Positions 28,192-38,304 of a stretch of 64,000 bases of DNA are shown piece by piece. Under the pieces are notes generated by a model that was given only the letters and a program-made list of their open reading frames with translations, was not told where the DNA came from and did not search any database. The stretch covers positions 2,852,001 to 2,916,000 of the forward strand of contig CATKHW010000009.1 of assembly GCA_949752795.1 (NCBI GenBank), given 5' to 3'. Each line of letters begins with the position of its first letter. Within the stretch, counting starts at the first letter, position 1. Source of the stretch: Hyperoodon ampullatus (Eukaryota > Chordata > Mammalia > Artiodactyla > Ziphiidae). Both the position numbers and the translations under genes were made by a program.

Positions 28192-28770
28192 GCATCATTG
28201 GCGATGTTCAGCCCCTTTTCTTTTGCTTTAATGGGGAGTCCTTTCCACCTCTTCAAATCTGTTTCCTGCCACTCTCCCTTGCTTACAAGTCCTTTTCTGT
28301 GACTTACCTTAAGACATTTTTTGGCCATAGATATTTTCAACTCTGCAGTTTCATGAATTTTAGTCCCCCTGAGTTCCATTTTTCAACTTGTGTTTTTGGA
28401 AACTGGACAAAAAACAGCGGGATTTCCTCTAGCCCTATTCTGTTTCCATGGGCAATTCTAGCCTTTGATGAATTTGTCTTCCGGATTGGAAATTACAGTG
28501 GCATGTGCCTGTCCGAACACCTAGGACTTGTCTCTAAATTTTTCTCATCCTTCCGCTTCATCCTCTGGACAAATTCCAATCTGTGTGCAACAGGATGTTG
28601 ACGGTGCTGATATCCCCAAGTGAGGAGATTGTTAGGAAAGATGCTGGAGGGGTGAACCCGAGCACCAGGCGATGAGGAGAGGAGGTGCCTTTTCCAAACT
28701 GTTTCCGATCAAACGGTGTACCATCCTCTAGGTGTGACAGGCATGTTTTAGCCATAGGAATGGTCCCGTG

Positions 28771-28984
28771 CATGTAAGGAGAACACAAGGGATTTTTCCA
28801 AATCAGTGCCTCCCTGAACCAAAAACTGGGGAATTTTTAAGCTACGGCTACATATATGTCCATTAAGGGCCTTGGGAAATAGGCAGAGTCCAAACTTTAG
28901 ATGATTGAAATCTTCAGAGTCAGAAGTGCTCACCATCGGCCTTGCTTAGGTTACATTTTATCTGTCATTGATAGATGATGTCAA
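28771..28984. other. Unassigned sequence at the left edge of the island
   Basis: About 210 bp of ordinary-composition sequence between the last recognisable satellite bases and the L1 tail fragment. I see no ORF of note, no tandem repeat and no family I can name. Confidence 0.5.
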
Positions 28985-29175
28985 GGAAAATATCTATTCT
29001 TTTTCAGATTATTTCCCCTTATAGGTTATTGCGAAATATTCAGTGTAGTTCCCTGAGCTATACAGTAGTTCCTTGTTGATGATCTGTTTTATACATAGCA
29101 GTGTGTATGTGTTAATCCCAAACTGTTAATTTATGCCTTCTCCTACCTTTCCACTTTGGTAATAATAAATTATAA
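28985..29175 (-). mobile_element. LINE-1 3' UTR fragment
   Basis: The plus strand reads TTTTTCAGATTATTTCCCC, then AGTGTAGTTCCCTGAGCTAT, then ACAGTAGTTCCTTGTTGATG, then TGTGTTAATCCCAAACTG. This is the antisense of the L1 3' UTR typical of cetartiodactyls, with 5-15% visible drift. Only about 190 bp survive, with no ORF2 part. Confidence 0.8.
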
Positions 29176-29850
29176 GATTTTATACTTCTCAGAAATGGGG
29201 AAGCTGAAAGAGAGGTATCATTTTCAATGGAAAAGCATTCAAAACAAGATTAAAGCTTCAGCCAAGAGTATTCGATGTACATCCTTGGGAATAAATCACT
29301 TCATTTCTCTAATGTTGACCTGACAAATAAGACAGACGTCTTCACTAAACTTGCTTATAATAAAGTGATGGAAATATCAGATGTAAGTCTTAGAAACATC
29401 TTATTTTACCCGAGCCTTATACACTGCTCTAGGATGGCTACAGTTTGGCTCACACATCTGTTCATTGAAGTTACAATGTTCTTGATTTCTATTACTGATC
29501 CACCACAGTGGACCCCAACAGGATTCCCCATGCCCAGTGTCATTGGAGCCAACAGATCAAGACTGAGTTTGGTGCAGAAGCAAAGGAAACTTTATATATT
29601 GAAAACAGAATGGAGAGGTGAGAGCGTGCACTCCCCCGTGGGCTGTGTGCTGGGCTGCTGTGTAGGGATCCCGGCAGCGTCAGCAGGAGGGAGGGGATGG
29701 ACCTCTCGAGGCCTGGGTTGGCTGCATCTCAGGCTCTATGTCGCAGAGTCTGCATGGGACCCCGCTAGCTGAGATGTCGACCCAGCCATTCTGCACTAGG
29801 AAATCGGGTCTGAAGTGACGGGTGTGGGACCTCTGCATGCGGAACCCTAG
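29176..29850. other. Unassigned sequence, possible LTR-flanking region
   Basis: Single-copy-looking sequence. It contains the longest open frame on the plus strand of the island (29,275-29,772, 165 codons), but the translation resembles no family I know and its composition changes in mid-frame at about 29,620. The second half (29,620-29,850) is GC-rich and could belong to an LTR of the neighbouring retroviral remnant. I could not identify LTR ends. Confidence 0.4.
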
Positions 29851-29895
29851 GAGCACGTGAAATTAGACAAAGCACAAAGGAAAAACAGGTTAGAC

Positions 29896-29906
29896 TTTAT
29901 TTTATT
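29896..29906 (-). promoter_or_regulatory. Possible LTR polyadenylation signal
   Basis: The plus strand reads TTTATTTTATT, that is AATAAAATAAA on the minus strand: two overlapping AATAAA signals. It sits downstream of the envelope remnant, where the R region of a 3' LTR would lie. The link to an LTR is inference. Confidence 0.4.
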
Positions 29907-30199
29907 GCCCAGATTCTCTTTTTATCTCCCATGTATTTTTAATGAACGTTGCCGGAGACGAACACCTCCTCTGCTTTTTGTCCCGTTCCTCATTCTTGGG
30001 GTGCTGAGGGTGAAGACCCCTCTTTTGTACCTGCTTCATGCTGAGGTGGGAGCCCTCATACACGGGGGTAGGGGCTAAACTTCTCCCCAGTAGCCTCCAG
30101 GTGAGGTTGATTGTCCCAAGGCCTACTGCCTCACTGCTCGTCCACCTCAGCACCAGCATTGGAAGTGTTATAGATTCTAATGACCTTTAAGGGTCCAGG

Positions 30200-30600
30200 A
30201 AAGAGATGCACAGTGATGCTGCTGTGGCAGGTTTCACCCCACCCCACATTTGTTCGGTGACCTTAGGCTGACGAATTTGCCAGCCTAGATGCTCTGACCA
30301 GTAGTCTGTGCTTTCTTTAATTAGGTCCCTGAATTAATGTACAAACAGCACCATGTGTCAGAGCCCTGCCCGCTCAACTCCCAGACAGTCCAGGGTCGGT
30401 GGTGATCCAGGACCATGACGTCCAATGAGTCAACGGCCTTTTGAAGTAGCCAGCAGTCCAGCCAGTCATATTGGCTACCATCACCACGGTGTCTGTAGGG
30501 TTTTCTATGGTGAAATCATGATATACTTTTCCTCCGCCAAGCTTGTTAGCTCCCGTCTGGGTGCAGTAAGTCCTGCAAGCAGTAGTCTGCTCTTTCGGGG
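30200..30600 (-). pseudogene. Endogenous retrovirus envelope transmembrane-subunit remnant
   Basis: The minus-strand translation of about 30,328-30,461 gives a heptad-like stretch beginning LQKAVDSLDVMVLD and ending WCCLYINSG. This corresponds to the ectodomain region of gammaretroviral TM subunits, where a helical segment leads into a conserved C-x6-CC motif followed by Tyr-x-Asn. Here the CC pair and YIN survive, but the upstream Cys is not in place. Stops interrupt the frame on both sides and no fusion peptide or membrane span can be followed. In a living virus this part anchors and drives membrane fusion. This copy is broken and cannot do so. Confidence 0.65.
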
Positions 30601-30719
30601 CACAGACTTGTTTTCTGAGAGAAACTCCAGGTCAAGTGATGGTCACACGAGTCATCTTGGGGGCCCATTGTCCCCGTTTGTCTCTCTGGAGGTTGGAGTT
30701 GGAGGGCCTCCTCACTCGA

Positions 30720-31740
30720 GGTCAGTGTGTCCGCACAGCGACCCCTGCAACTTCAGGGCATGATGTGTGGTTAGGATCACCACGTGGGTTCCTTTTCCCT
30801 TAGGAGGGAGCTGGCCTTGCAGGCTGCTGATTTCCAGCTTTTTAGATACCCCAGTATCCTGGCCTGATGGGGCGGTGGGCAAAGCCCTTGGTGACCATAG
30901 TTTATCATACCTGAAGGGCATTCTTGTGTTGCTCCATTTCAAGTGGTCCCAGTTTTTGCACTAAGACTCCAAGGGTGATTAACCTTGACCGGGTATGTAA
31001 AGGTCAAAGGGTTTAGCTAAATTGGGGAGTTCCGGGGCAAGGGCCTGAATTGACTGCTCTTTCCATTCTTGAAATTCTGCTTCTGGATTCTATTGAAAAG
31101 GATCATCATCATTTCATGACAGTGTTTCATGTAGAGGCCCAGGTATTAGACTGTAGTTAGGGATCCAGATGCATAAAACCTTGGCCTCCCCAGGAACCCC
31201 TAAGCTGTCTTCTAGTTTTAGAAGAGGTAAGGCTGCACATGGCTTCTTCCCTATCCTGGGATGCGTTTCTCCGAATATCTGTGAGAATGAAGCCCAGGCA
31301 TGTCACCTTAGCCTGGGATTTTTGAGCCTTTTCCTTGGACACCTTCTATCCTTTCTTGGCTAGGTAGTTCAGAGGCGTGTTTAGTAGGCCTGGCGATCAG
31401 AATGTCATCTGCATATTGAAGGAGGGTTCCCTTTTACAGAGGTAGAACTTTTAGGTCTTTAGAGGACATTTCCCCAATGATGGTGTGGGGATTTTTGAAC
31501 CATTGGGGCAGGACGGCCCAGCATTATTGCTTTTGTTGCATGTTGTGTCCTGCCACTCACAAGCCAAAAGTTCTTGTGACTCTGAGATGAATGGAATACA
31601 GAAGAAGGCATCATTGAAGTCTAATACTGAATGCCATGGCCTGCTGGATGGTAGAGTGACCAGCATGGTGTAGGAAATAGGAGCTACTGGATGTATATCC
31701 TCGGTGGCTTCACTGACTGTCCTGATATCCTTTATCAGGT
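30720..31740 (-). pseudogene. Endogenous retrovirus pol (reverse transcriptase) remnant
   Basis: On the minus strand the segments follow gammaretroviral RT order. DIHPVAP and SYTML (about 31,710-31,660) are followed by HSVLDFNDAFFCIPF (about 31,620) and then the catalytic YADD motif at 31,415-31,404, in the context LLQYADDIL. A thumb-like stretch with VTCLGFIL and RRQLRG follows (about 31,290-31,190), then a connection-domain stretch with VSKKLE (about 30,850-30,830). The YADD aspartates are preserved, but the gene is split by several frameshifts and stops. RNase H and integrase do not follow, and the connection region runs almost directly into envelope sequence. It is a non-functional remnant of a class I element. 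Confidence 0.82.
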
Positions 31741-31746
31741 TTCCAG

Positions 31747-31945
31747 CAGCCCATGGGGCTCTCGTGGTCAGACCAATACCAGGATATGGAGCTCACCTGG
31801 GCTGCGCCGCCCAGCCCACAGCCCACGGGGCTCTCGTGGTCGTACCTCCCATGGTATGGAGCTCACCTGTGCAGCAACCCAGCAGCCCATGGGGCTCTCC
31901 TAGTCAGGCCGTTCCCAGGATAGAGAGCTTCCCTGGGCCTGTACC
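31747..31945 (+). repeat. Three-copy 64-72 bp tandem repeat
   Basis: CAGCCCATGGGGCTCTC begins copies at 31,747, 31,819 (with CAGCCCACGGGG) and 31,883, giving periods of 72 and 64 bp. Each copy continues into a GG(A/T)ATGGAGCTCACCTG-like or related segment. It abuts the 5' side of the RT remnant, so it interrupts the expected protease-to-RT transition of the retroviral copy. Confidence 0.8.
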
Positions 31946-31999
31946 CCAGCAGGGCTGGACATATAGGAACTGCACATAGCCCACCTTGCAGAGAACCCC

Positions 32000-32150
32000 C
32001 AAGTCACCTGTGGCTCACAGATGACACAGAACACCTCAGAGCAGGACTTGAACTAACAAACAGCAGCTCTGACAGTTCTGTGACCCTGGGTATCACTCTG
32101 TGCAGCCTCTCTCTGCCCGGACTTCCAGACACTTCCACTTCAGCCAGGGC
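32000..32150 (-). pseudogene. Possible retroviral protease remnant
   Basis: The minus-strand bases corresponding to 32,090-32,030 read through VTELSELLFVSSSPALRC. At the nucleotide level this can be laid against the region that encodes the Asp-Thr-Gly active-site motif of retroviral proteases, with the catalytic triplet lost. Its position just upstream of RT fits. The similarity is weak and could be chance. Confidence 0.3.
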
Positions 32151-33118
32151 ACCAGGCCTCTGTCTCCAACCACCATCACTCTTCTCGCTGACTCCTGGGT
32201 TCCTCTCATTAGGATAGGGTCTTCGTACAGTTGTTTTCCACTCATGGACCAGATAAAATGATAAGAAAACAAGCCGCAGCTGCAGGCCCTTGTCTATCCT
32301 GACTCTCAGGAGCCCACACCTGTTCCTTGGGTTTGGCCCTTTTAGCAAGTTTCATTTTCTGCAACTGTGATCCCCTGAGGGGTGAGGATTGGCTGATTTG
32401 GGAAGCCTGACACTTCCTGCCAGCCCTCCCCAGGTGTGCCTGGGTTGAGGTCAATATAAACACCTCTCCAGTCAGCAAGAGCCCCTGTTGCTGTGCCTGG
32501 CGCCATATTCTCTGCCCCGTCAGCAGTGCCGGGGCTGGGGTCATGGGAGGGAGTGAGGGGCCGTGGCTTTGTGGGTGGCCCAGTATGAGGGGGGCTCTGA
32601 TGGATACTCTGCAGGAGTTGCCAGGCTGCCACCTGCTAAAGAAGACGATGTGTCACCCATAACTGCCGCTGGAATTTCTCCCCAGGCAGAGGTGAGGAAG
32701 TAAAAAAGCAGTGGGGGCCATGGCAGGAGGGGCATCTCAGGCAGGGAAATGGAAAGCTTCCAGAAGAGCATCTGGAGCCAGGACCATCCTGGCTGGCCTG
32801 CAGGCACCAAGTCGGCCTGCGTGCTGTCGCTTGTGTGACTCCACAGCCCTTTCTCTAGGCTTGCAAGTTCTTGTACATATTCAGGTGTTTTACCTGGAAA
32901 GGGTGGGAAGAGTTCAGCTGCAGCAGGACTGGGGCTCAGCTCACATTTACTCACAGACGCCTCGACACAGTCCCCAAGCTTTGCAATGAGGATGCTCCTT
33001 GTTGGGGGGAGCGCTGCTGACTGCATGGGAGATGATTTCCCACCTCTGACCAACTTAAGAATTTTTACCACTGGAGCAAGTTCCCTGATACAATTTTCCT
33101 CTGTATAACTGGTAGGTT
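32151..33118. other. Unassigned GC-richer segment (possible gag remnant or host sequence)
   Basis: GC-richer than all surrounding sequence. Overlapping open frames on the minus strand, the longest 32,541-33,071 (176 codons), show proline- and serine-rich translations but no Gag major-homology region or zinc knuckle that I can see. By position it could be the gag part of the retroviral remnant, or captured unique DNA. I see no splice sites or exon structure that I would call. Confidence 0.35.
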
Positions 33119-33330
33119 CTGTTTATTTTTTTCTTTTTTTCTTTTTTTCTTTTTGGTTCAAGTAGATTTTATTTATTCCTCTTTTTTTTTTAATTTACAG
33201 ATATAAACATGGAAATAATGCATTAATATAAAGACGTCTATATGAAGGGAAAAACTTTTTTTCTCTTTTTTTATTAAATGTTATTTATTTATTTTTAATT
33301 TTTTTTTAAATTTATTTATTTCTTTTATAC
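33119..33330. repeat. T-rich and TTTA low-complexity tract
   Basis: Several T runs, plus TTTATTTATTTATTT-like segments at about 33,280-33,325. This is the degenerate poly(A) tail (poly(T) on this strand) of the L1 that starts at about 33,300, and probably of an older insertion before it. Confidence 0.7.
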
Positions 33331-34618
33331 AGCAGGTTCTTATTTGATATCTATTTTATACATATAAGTGTGCACATGTGAATCCCAGTCTCCCAATTCA
33401 TCCCACCACCACCCTCACATGGCATTCCACCCTTGGTGTCCATATGTTTGTTCTCTACATCTGTGTCTCTATCTCTGCCCTGCAAACCGGTTCACCTGTA
33501 CCATTTTTCTAGGTTCCACATATATGCATTAATATACAATATTTGTTTTTCTCTTTCTGACTTACTTCACTCTGTATGACAGTCTCTAGATCCATCAGGG
33601 TCTCTACAAAGGACCCAATTTCATTCCTATGTATGGCTGAGTAATATTCCATTGTATATATGTACCACATCTTTATCCATTCGTCTGTCTGTGGGCACTT
33701 AGGTTGCTTTCATTACCTGGCTATTGTAAATAGTGCTGCAATGAACATTGTGGTGAATGTGTCTTTTTGATTTATGGTTTTCTCTGGGTATATGCCCAGT
33801 AGTGGGATTGCTGGATTATATGGTAAATATATTTTTAGTTTTTAAATGAACCTCCATACTGTTCTCCATAGAGATTGTATTGATTTACATTCCCAACAAT
33901 AGTGGAAGAAGGTTCCTTTTCTCCACACCCTCTCCAGCATTTGTTGTTTGTAGATTTTCTGATGATGCCCATTCTAACAGGTGTGACGTGATACCTCATT
34001 GTAGTTTCAATTTCCATTTCTCTAATAATTAGAGATGTTGAGCAGATTTTCATGTGTGTCTTGGCCATCTCTATGTCTTCTTGGAATAAATGTTTATTTA
34101 GATCTTCTTCCATTTTTTATTGTGTTGTTTGTTTTATTAATATTGAGCTGCATGAGCTGTTTATATATATTGGAGATAAAGCATTTGTCCATTGATTCGT
34201 TTGCAAATATTTTCTGCCATTCTGAGGGTTGTCTTTTCGTCTTGTTTGTAGTTTCCTTTGCTTTGCAAAAGCTTTTACGTTTCATTAGGTCCCAGCTGTT
34301 TAGTTTTCTTTTTCATTTCATTAGTATAGAAGGTGGATCAAAAAAGATCTTGCTGTGATTTACGTCAGAGTATTCTTCATAAGTTTTCCTCTCAGAGTTT
34401 TATACTGTCCAGTCTTACATTAAGGTCTCTAATCCATTTTGAATATATTTTTATGGATAGTGTTGGGGAGTGTTCTAATTTCATTCTTTTACCTATAGCT
34501 GTCCATATTTCCCAGCACCACTGATTGAAGAGACTGTCTTATCTCCATTGTATAGTCTTGCCTCCTTTGTCATAGATTAGTTGACCATAGGTGTGTAGGT
34601 TTATCCCTGGGCTTTCTT
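33300..34618 (-). mobile_element. 5'-truncated LINE-1 (element A)
   Basis: Antisense L1 3' end. From the left it shows a poly(T) tract, a 3' UTR with ACAGCAGGTTCTTATTTGAT and CAATTCATCCCACCACCACC, then GGCTGAGTAATATTCCATTG, then ATATGCCCAGTAGTGGGATT, and then the ORF2 C-terminal region up to GTTTATCCCTGGGCTTTCT. The 3' UTR wording is what I associate with cetacean L1s. It is truncated within ORF2 at 34,618, where the tail of element B begins. Confidence 0.9.
33835..34618 (-). pseudogene. LINE-1 ORF2 C-terminal remnant (element A)
   Basis: Minus-strand frames 34,285-34,094 and 34,113-33,835 together follow the L1 ORF2 C-terminal region. Recognisable pieces are [25 protein letters not shown], then a frameshift near 34,100, then [26 protein letters not shown] and [13 protein letters not shown]. 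In an intact L1 this region lies beyond the reverse transcriptase domain and includes the cysteine-containing C-terminal segment needed for retrotransposition. Here the endonuclease and RT domains are absent and the frame is broken, so the copy is inert. Confidence 0.88.
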
Positions 34619-36139
34619 TTATTTTTTTCCTTTTACACCTTTATTGGAGTATAATTGCTTTACAATGGAGTGTTTGTTTCTGCTGTATAACAAAGTGAAT
34701 CAGCTATACATATGCAAATGCCACCAGATCCCCTCCCTCTTGCATCTCCCTCCCACACTCCATATCCCACCCCTTTAGGTGGTCACAAAGCACCGAGCTG
34801 ATCTCCCTCTTCTATGTGGTTGCATCCCAGTAGCTATCAGTGTTACATTTGGTAATGTATTTATGTCCATGCCACTCTCTCACTTCGTCCCAGCGTACCC
34901 ATCCCCCTTCCGGTGTCCTCAAGTCCTTTCTCTACTTCTGTGTCCTTAATCCTGTCCTGCTACTAAGTTCTTCAAAATCTTTTTTTTTTCCTTCATTAGA
35001 TTCCATATATCTCTGTTAACATACAGTATTTGTTTTTCCCTTTCTGACTTACTTCACTGTGTAGGACAGATTCTAAGTCCATCCACCTCAGTACAAATAA
35101 GTCAGTTTTGCTTCTTTTTATGGCTGAGTAATATTCCATTGTATATATATGCCAGATCTTCTTTATCCATTCATCTGTCGATGGACACTTAGGTTGCTTC
35201 CATGTCCTGGCTATTGTAAATAGAGCTGAAATGAACATTTTTGTACATAACTCTTTTTGAATTGTGGTTTTCGCACGGCAAATGCCCAGTAGTTGGATTG
35301 TTGTGTCGTTTGGTACTTCTATTGTTAGTTATTTAAAGGAACCTCCGTACTGTTCTCCCTAGTGGCCATATCAATTTACATTCCCACCCACAGTGCAAGT
35401 GTGTTCCATTTTCTCCAATAAAGGCCTCTCCAGCATTTATTGTTTTGTAGATTTTTTTGATGATTGCCACTCTGACTGCTGTGAGGTGATAACTCACAGT
35501 AGTTTTGATTTGCATTTCTCTAATGATTAGTGATGTGCAGCATCCTTTCATGTGTTTCTTGGTAATCTGTATATCTTCTTTGGAGAAATGTCTATTTAGG
35601 TCTTCTGCCCGTTTTTGAATTGGGTTGTTTGTTTTTGTGATATTGAGCTACATGTGGTGCTTGTAAAGTTTGGAGATTAATCCTTGGTCAATTGCTTCAT
35701 TTGAAAATATATTCTCCCATTCTGAGTGTTGTTTTTGCATCTTGTTTATGTTTTCCTGTACTGTGTAAAAGCTTTTAAGTTTCATTAGGTCCCATTTGTT
35801 GATTTCTGTTTTTATTTCCATTTCTCTAGGAGGTGGGTCAAAAAGGATCTTGCTGTGATTTATGTCATAGAGTGTTCTGCCTATGGTTTCCTCTAAGTGT
35901 TTTATAGTGTCTGGTCTTATATTTAGATCTCTAATCAATTTAGAGTTTATTTTTGTGTATGGTGTTATGGAGTGTTCTAATTTCATTCTTTTATGTGTAG
36001 GGGTCCAGTTTTCCCAGCACCAATTACTGAAGAGACTGCCTTTTCTCCATTGTATATCCTTAGCTGCTTTGTCATAGATGAGATAGCCATAGGTATATAG
36101 GTTTATCTCTGGGCTTTCTGTCCTGTTCTATTGAACTGT
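34619..36139 (-). mobile_element. 5'-truncated LINE-1 (element B)
   Basis: A second antisense L1 3' end starts with T-rich sequence at 34,619-34,635. Then come ATTGGAGTATAATTGCTTTA, AACAAAGTGAATCAGCTATA and GGTGGTCACAAAGCACCGAG (a different 3' UTR subfamily from element A), then the ORF2 C-terminal half. It ends at about 36,139, where CTATTGAACTGTG gives way to satellite sequence (TTTATGCCAATCTACATACA). Its 5' truncation is within about 25 bp of the same L1 coordinate as that of element A. Confidence 0.9.
34996..36080 (-). pseudogene. LINE-1 ORF2 C-terminal remnant (element B)
   Basis: Three minus-strand frames follow ORF2 order. Bases 35,986-35,648 contain IGRTLYDINHSKILFDPPPR and INKWDLMKLKSFYT. 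Bases 35,551-35,333 contain [18 protein letters not shown]. Bases 35,238-34,996 contain ARTWKQPKCPSTDEWIKK and IYTMEYYSAIKRSK and end at the ORF2 C-terminus LTEIYGI. Frameshifts separate the three pieces. There is no endonuclease or RT domain. It is better preserved than the L1-derived half of the satellite, so it inserted much later than the satellite arose. Confidence 0.9.
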
Positions 36140-38222
36140 GTTTATGCCAATCTACATACACTTGATTCAATTATGGAGACATAAATACATAGGTTTCAAG
36201 ATTTTTACCACTCAGATATATTCCTCTTCAGTGAATAGGGTGTTTTGTGCCCAGTTCATTGAGAAAGGAGTAGGTCTTGTCTATTAGATATTTGGTATAT
36301 GGAATGGTATCTGTGCTAATTTCAAACTCTGGTTTTACGCATCACCCCACGTCACCTTTCCCCTTAAGGAGGCATAAGTGTGTTTTCTAAATGTGTAACT
36401 CTGTTATCTTTTGAAATTCAGTTCATGTGTAGCCATGTTTACATTCCCTCTATAAGTGATATATTACAATAAGTTTCTTTTTCTTTGTGGCTCATTTCAA
36501 TTAGCATCATCGTACCTAAAGCCACTCATTATGCTGCTATTGGCCTTATGACATTGATTTTATGTCTGAGTGACATTCCATTGTATATAAGTACCACAAC
36601 ACCTTTATCCATTACTTTTTCCTTTCCTGGGATATTTAAAGTGTACCGAAGTTGAGGTTCTTGTAAACAGAGCAGCCCTAAACTTTGGGGTGGCTGTGTG
36701 TCGTGGATTTTTAGTTTTCCCAAAATAAACGCCCATGAGTGGAAGTGTGCTATGCTCTGTACCTCTGTTTTAGAAAACAACATACAGTTCTCCAGAGAGG
36801 CTGTTGACAATTTACATTTTGCCCATCGGGGTAACCAGGATCCATTTTCTCCATGGCCTGTCTTGTATTTGTGGTTTTTACACTATTTGCGGATGGTCCT
36901 TTAGACAGGAGGTATGTGACACTTCTATGTAGTGTGGATTTCCAATGCCTGATGGCTTGCTTGGCCAAAAAGTGCATATGCATTTTTTCCCGAATATATT
37001 CAAGAAAATACACATACTCCCTTTTTGGCCAAGGACAACATTGTTGAAGTTCTGTCGCTTTTCATGTGCTTTAAAGACGACTCCAATCTACCTCTTGAAA
37101 TCTGTTTCCTTAAATTCTGCCTTGCATTCAAATCCTCTTCACTGCCTTACCTCAATATATTTCTGTATGATAGTTGTCCCTTATAACTCTGCAAGTTTGT
37201 GAATTGCTGTGCCCCTGATTTCCATTTTTCAAATCGCCTATTTGTGGGCTGGCTGCAATACCGCAGGAAGGCTTTAGGCCCTAGTCTGGTTCCGGGGCTG
37301 CAGGCTGAGCCTGTGTTTAATTCTTCTTCCTGATGTGAAACTAGAGAGACATGTGCCCATCCAAACACCTACAGCTAATCTCTCATTTGTTTCCCCTCTT
37401 CCTGTTCATCCTCTGCACAATTTGCAAACTGTGCATAACAGGAGGGTAAATCCGCTGACACTCCACGTGGGGAGATTTTCAGTAATGCGGATGGAATGGC
37501 GAAGCCGAGCACGATGAAATGAAAAATGAAGTACCTTTTAGAAAACTATCCCGATTACACAGTGTACCATCCACTGGGTTTCCCATGCATGTTTTAACTG
37601 TAGGAAGATTCCCTTAAACCTGGAGAGTTGGGACCACTAGAATGGGTATCACACAGTATTGCTCTAAGTGGTGTTCTTTTGCTCACACAACCTCAGCAAT
37701 CTTGTCAGCTCCAAGTGTCCAGTCTTATGTCTCATCCAGCTGTGGGTGTAAAGGTGGTCAATCCAGGTTGCATCACAGGCCCTGAACGTAATTTTTAAGA
37801 ATTTCTCTCTGTTTCACTGTTTTTGCATTTTGCTTTTGAAATTTATTTTTATAAGGGGGTTTAGCTGAATTTCAGTGCAGTGTTCATGCCTTTATACACA
37901 CACATGATCCCTTTATGGAGACATGAGAATACATATGTTTTAAAATTCTTAAAGTCAGATATATTCCTCTGCAATGAATAGGGGGTGTTGAGTCCAGTTC
38001 ATTGTGCTGGGAGTAGGTGCTGTCTATTACATACTTGGTTTATGTAACGGTATCTGTGCTAATTCAAAACTGTGGTTTTATGCATTACCCCACCTCGCCT
38101 TTCCCCATAAGCAGGTAGAAGATTGTTTTCTAAATGTGTGACTCTGTTGTGTTTGTAATTCAGGTCATGTGTAGCCATGTGTACATTCCCGCTATGAGTC
38201 ATATCTTATGATATGATTCGTT
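36140..38222 (+). repeat. 1.74-kb satellite, diverged monomer right of the island
   Basis: The satellite resumes at TTTATGCCAATCTACATACA, the phase equivalent to TTTATGCCAGTCTAGACACA in core monomers. Between the left block's end and this restart about 300 bp of monomer are missing. The copy is of the diverged type, with CATTCCCTCTATAAGTGATA and GTGCATATGCATTTTTTCC in its palindrome. It ends with an 82-bp partial duplication where it meets the regular array. Confidence 0.85.
36960..37033. repeat. Satellite palindrome 4
   Basis: Centred at 36,996/36,997 on CCCGAATATATTCAAG. The CTTGGCCAAAAAG arm ends are intact on both sides. The left arm is of the GTGCATATG type. Confidence 0.88.
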
Positions 38223-38304
38223 ACTCTGTTCTCTTTCCTAACTAAGTTCATGTGTAGCCATCTTTACAGGACCTTCATAAGTGATATCTTATGATAACTT
38301 TCTT
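38141..38304 (+). repeat. 82-bp partial duplication at a satellite subtype junction
   Basis: ACTCTGTTGTGTTTGTAATT at 38,141 and ACTCTGTTCTCTTTCCTAAC at 38,223 both run through TCATGTGTAGCCAT to ATATCTTATGAT. The first copy is of the diverged type (ACATTCCCGCTATGAGTC) and the second of the core type (ACAGGACCTTCATAAGTG). This makes the interval between palindromes 4 and 5 1,831 bp instead of about 1,738. Confidence 0.85.

Larger units (their letters stand above)
24509..28770 (+). repeat. 1.74-kb satellite, diverged left block (three monomers)
   Basis: Two and a half diverged copies of the satellite that forms the regular array at 38.2-53.9 kb. Palindrome centres at 24,647, 26,406 and 28,154 give spacings of 1,759 and 1,748 bp. 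The block starts in mid-monomer at TCTTGCCTTTGTGGTTTTTA, about 130 bp before a palindrome. It ends near 28,770 at GGCATGTTTTAGCCATAGGA, which corresponds to the CATGTTATAGCTGTAGTAAT segment of the core monomers. The first copy is close to the core consensus, while the second and third are much more diverged. Those diverged copies still show the L1 ancestry of the pre-palindrome half most clearly. Confidence 0.88.
29851..32150 (-). mobile_element. Class I (gammaretrovirus-like) endogenous retrovirus remnant
   Basis: Read on the minus strand, the order is a possible protease remnant (about 32.1 kb), reverse transcriptase (31.74-30.72 kb), an envelope transmembrane-subunit remnant (about 30.6-30.2 kb), and then a polyadenylation-signal-bearing segment (about 29.9 kb). 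That is the 5'-to-3' order of a provirus. Integrase, most of RNase H and the envelope surface subunit are missing. All frames are broken by stops and frameshifts. I could not define either LTR, so the boundaries are approximate. It lies between the L1 tail at 28,985 and the L1 pair starting near 33.3 kb, inside the satellite. It is an old, non-functional copy. Confidence 0.75.

Noticed and set aside
29275..29772. 165-codon plus-strand ORF as a host gene exon
   Set aside because: No recognisable domain, composition shifts in mid-frame, no convincing splice context, and it lies between transposon remnants.
32541..33071. 176-codon minus-strand ORF as a functional protein
   Set aside because: Low-complexity Pro/Ser-rich translation with overlapping frames of equal quality. 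GC-rich sequence gives such ORFs by chance, and a gag origin could not be shown.
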